The translations under genes and the position numbers were made by a program. 16,815 nucleotides of DNA, taken from contig JBBPYA010000144.1 in the NCBI GenBank assembly GCA_038200385.1, positions 1 through 16,815 of the forward strand, in the 5' to 3' direction. Shown one piece after another: positions 15,078-16,815 of the stretch (the first letter of the stretch is position 1; each line of letters opens with the position of its first letter). The notes below the pieces were generated by a model, which was not told the origin of the DNA, ran no database searches, and saw only the letters and a list, made by a program, of their open reading frames with translations. Source of the DNA: JBBPYA01 sp038200385. Lineage in GTDB: Bacteria; Actinomycetota; Actinomycetes; Mycobacteriales; Geodermatophilaceae.

Positions 15078-15872
15078 GTGCCCGTGAGCGACCGGGCCGG
15101 CGGACCGCGGGAGGGTGCCGACCTGGAATCGCTGTTGCGGACGCTGGCCGCGGTGGGCCGGCTCCTCGTCGTGTGCGACTTCGACGGCGTGCTGGCTCCC
15201 CTCGTCGACGATCCGGGCGAGTCGGCGGCACTGCCGGACTCGGTGACCGCACTGGTCGGGCTCGCGGCCCTGCCCGACACCGGCGTCGCCCTGGTGTCCG
15301 GTCGGTCCCTGGCCGACCTCGCCCGGCTGTCCGGCCTCGGCGCGCCCATCACGTTGGTCGGCAGCCACGGCCGGGAGTGGTCGACCGAGGAGACGGATGA
15401 CCTGGATCCGGCTGCCGTCGAGCTGCTCGCGGAGGTGACCGCGGCGCTGGCCGACGTCGCCAGGCGCTACGACGGGGTAAGCGTCGAGACGAAACCGACC
15501 GCCGCGGTGCTGCACGTCCGGCGGGCCCGGAGCCGGGACGGCGCGGCGGCGATCGAGGCCGCGTCGCAGGGTCCGGCCCGTCGCGCCGGCTTGACCGTGA
15601 CATCCGGCAAGGACGTGCTGGAACTCGCCGTGGTCGCCTCCGACAAGGGAACGGCGGTGGAGTCGCTCCGGGACGCCTTCGGGGCCGACGCGGTGCTCTT
15701 CGCCGGCGACGACGTCACCGACGAGTCCGCGCTCGTCCGGCTGCGGGCCGCCGATCTGGGGATCAAGGTCGGTCCCGAGCCGACGGCGGCCACCGGCCGG
15801 GTCGCCGACCCGCAGGCGGTTGCGGGCCTGCTCACCGCGCTGCTCCGCCTGCGCGCCGCGGCCCTACCGTGA
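15078..15872 (+). CDS. otsB: Trehalose-6-phosphate phosphatase
   Basis: A 264-residue HAD-superfamily (IIB) phosphatase that removes phosphate from trehalose 6-phosphate to give trehalose. Motifs: DFDGVLAP with Asp34 and Asp36, LVSGRS (72-77), GSHGRE (95-100), the substrate-cap pattern VETKPTAAVLHVR (136-148), SDKG with Lys190, and GDDVTDE (210-216). All catalytic elements are present and the length is typical. It lies after otsA in the same direction, so the two probably form an operon. GTG 15078 is the chosen start; GTG 15084 in the same frame is an alternative, and neither has a strong SD. The TGA stop forms the left edge of the terminator palindrome. Confidence 0.95.
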   Translation: MPVSDRAGGPREGADLESLLRTLAAVGRLLVVCDFDGVLAPLVDDPGESAALPDSVTALVGLAALPDTGVALVSGRSLADLARLSGLGAPITLVGSHGREWSTEETDDLDPAAVELLAEVTAALADVARRYDGVSVETKPTAAVLHVRRARSRDGAAAIEAASQGPARRAGLTVTSGKDVLELAVVASDKGTAVESLRDAFGADAVLFAGDDVTDESALVRLRAADLGIKVGPEPTAATGRVADPQAVAGLLTALLRLRAAALP

Positions 15873-15914
15873 TCATGGGGATCGGCCGGTCCTGACCGGC
15901 AGATCCCCATGATC
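15871..15914. terminator. Bidirectional terminator palindrome between otsB and menB
   Basis: GATCATGGGGATC (15871-15883) pairs exactly with 15902-15914, and inside it GCCGGTC (15885-15891) pairs with GACCGGC (15894-15900). A single G/A mismatch separates the two stems. The 44-base structure overlaps the otsB stop and lies 28 bases beyond the menB stop, so it can serve both convergent genes. A run of 10 Gs follows at 15920-15929. Confidence 0.75.
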
Positions 15915-15941
15915 ATCGCGGGGGGGGGGCAGGTGTCGGGG

Positions 15942-16815
15942 TCAAGCGTGCCAGGGGTACGGCGACCAGTCGGGGTCCCGCTTGCCGAGGAACGCGTCCC
16001 GACCCTCGGCCGCCTCGTCGGTCATGTACGCCAGCCTGGTGGCCTCCCCGGCGAACACCTGCTGGCCGACCAACCCGTCGTCGACCGCGTTGAACGCGAA
16101 CTTCAGCATCCGCTGCGCCGTCGGGCTCTTCGCGGTGATCCGGCGACCCCACTCCAGGGCGGTGCGCTCCAGCTCCGCGTGCGGGACGACGGTGTTGACC
16201 ATCCCCATCCGGTGCGCGTCGGCCGCGTCGTACGTCGAGCCCAGGAAGAAGATCTCGCGGGCGAACTTCTGGCCGACCTGGCGGGCGAGGTACGCCGAGC
16301 CGTAGCCACCGTCGAAGCTGCCGACGTCGGCGTCGGTCTGCTTGAACCGCGCGTGCTCGGCGGAGGCCAGCGTGAGGTCGCACACCACGTGCAGGCTGTG
16401 CCCGCCGCCGGCGGCCCAGCCGGGGACGACGCAGATCACCACCTTGGGCATGGTGCGGATCAGCCGCTGCACCTCCAGGATGTGCAACCGGCCACCGCCG
16501 GGGGCACCCCCGTACTCGTACCCGGCCTTGCCCCGCACCCGCTGGTCCCCGCCGGAGCAGAACGCCCACCCGCCGTCCCGCGGGGAGGGCCCGTTGCCGG
16601 TGAGCAGCACGCAGCCGACGTCGGGGGCGAGCCGGGCATGGTCTAAGGCGCGGAGCAACTCGTCCACGGTCTGCGGCCGGAAGGCGTTGCGGACCTCCGG
16701 GCGGTTGAACGCGATGCGTACCACCGCGGCGTCGACGGCCCGGTGATAGGTCAGGTCGGTGAACCCGAGCCCCTCGACCTCGGTCCACGCGCCGGCGTCG
16801 AACAGCTCGGAGACC
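15942..16815 (-). CDS. menB: 1,4-dihydroxy-2-naphthoyl-CoA synthase, 5' end cut by the window edge
   Basis: MenB closes the second ring of menaquinone, converting o-succinylbenzoyl-CoA to 1,4-dihydroxy-2-naphthoyl-CoA; it is a crotonase-fold cytoplasmic enzyme. The 290 residues visible begin VSELFDAGAWTEVEGF and end DPDWSPYPWHA. MenB-specific signatures: VRIAFNRPEVRNAFRPQTVD, FCSGGDQRVRG, GWAAGGGHSLHVVCDLTLAS, and KQTDADVGSFDGGYGSAYLA with both conserved aspartates. By memory of the M. tuberculosis protein, about 24 N-terminal residues are missing. The frame remains open to 16815; GTG at 16724 is internal, since conserved MenB sequence (FTDLTYHRAVD) lies upstream. It converges on otsB with a shared terminator between. 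Confidence 0.97.
   Translation of the reverse strand, partial: VSELFDAGAWTEVEGLGFTDLTYHRAVDAAVVRIAFNRPEVRNAFRPQTVDELLRALDHARLAPDVGCVLLTGNGPSPRDGGWAFCSGGDQRVRGKAGYEYGGAPGGGRLHILEVQRLIRTMPKVVICVVPGWAAGGGHSLHVVCDLTLASAEHARFKQTDADVGSFDGGYGSAYLARQVGQKFAREIFFLGSTYDAADAHRMGMVNTVVPHAELERTALEWGRRITAKSPTAQRMLKFAFNAVDDGLVGQQVFAGEATRLAYMTDEAAEGRDAFLGKRDPDWSPYPWHA

Noticed and set aside
15920..15929. Run of 10 Gs as a phase-variation tract
   Set aside because: It lies outside any coding frame, after both stop codons of the convergent pair, so length change would not switch a gene; it may also be length-miscalled.

Overview
This is a GC-rich stretch of an actinobacterial chromosome. The evidence is the base composition, frequent GTG starts, short GTGA gene overlaps, a menaquinone gene (menB) very close to the mycobacterial protein, and a HAD-phosphatase/PlsC fusion beside plsB as in Mycobacterium. 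The genus cannot be fixed from the sequence; the gene set and style suggest Geodermatophilales/Frankiales-like relatives. No rRNA, tRNA, IS element, prophage, CRISPR array or defence locus is visible.

Layout. (1) 1-101, minus strand: the first codons of an unidentified gene that runs off the left edge. (2) 392-7428, plus strand: two consecutive, differently built secreted subtilisin-like (S8) proteases. Each has a signal peptide, an I9-like propeptide, a complete Asp/His/Ser triad and a PA domain inserted in the catalytic domain. They are separated by about 320 bp holding a strong hairpin and GCTGCCC repeats. (3) 7540-10816, minus strand: a glycerolipid pair, plsB then plsC (transcription order). 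plsB is broken by an apparent 2-base duplication; its stop overlaps the start of plsC. (4) 10897-11729, plus strand: two overlapping CrcB/Fluc fluoride-channel genes. (5) 11811-13439: a LytR-CpsA-Psr (LCP) cell-wall ligase with four predicted membrane segments. (6) 13574-15872: otsA and otsB, the two-step trehalose pathway, with a 21-bp tandem repeat between them that repeats the otsA stop codon. (7) 15942-16815, minus strand: menB, cut by the right edge.

The genes fit general envelope and stress housekeeping rather than one dedicated system: secreted proteolysis, phosphatidic acid synthesis, fluoride export, attachment of glycopolymers to the wall, trehalose as osmolyte or glycolipid precursor, and menaquinone. 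Convergent gene pairs (7428/7540 and 15872/15942) are each separated by one large palindrome that probably terminates both strands.

I did not find a convincing undescribed system. The items most worth checking are the split plsB reading frame, the 21-bp repeat with serial in-frame stops after otsA, the hexapeptide repeat in PlsB, and the GATC-rich 44-nt palindrome after otsB.
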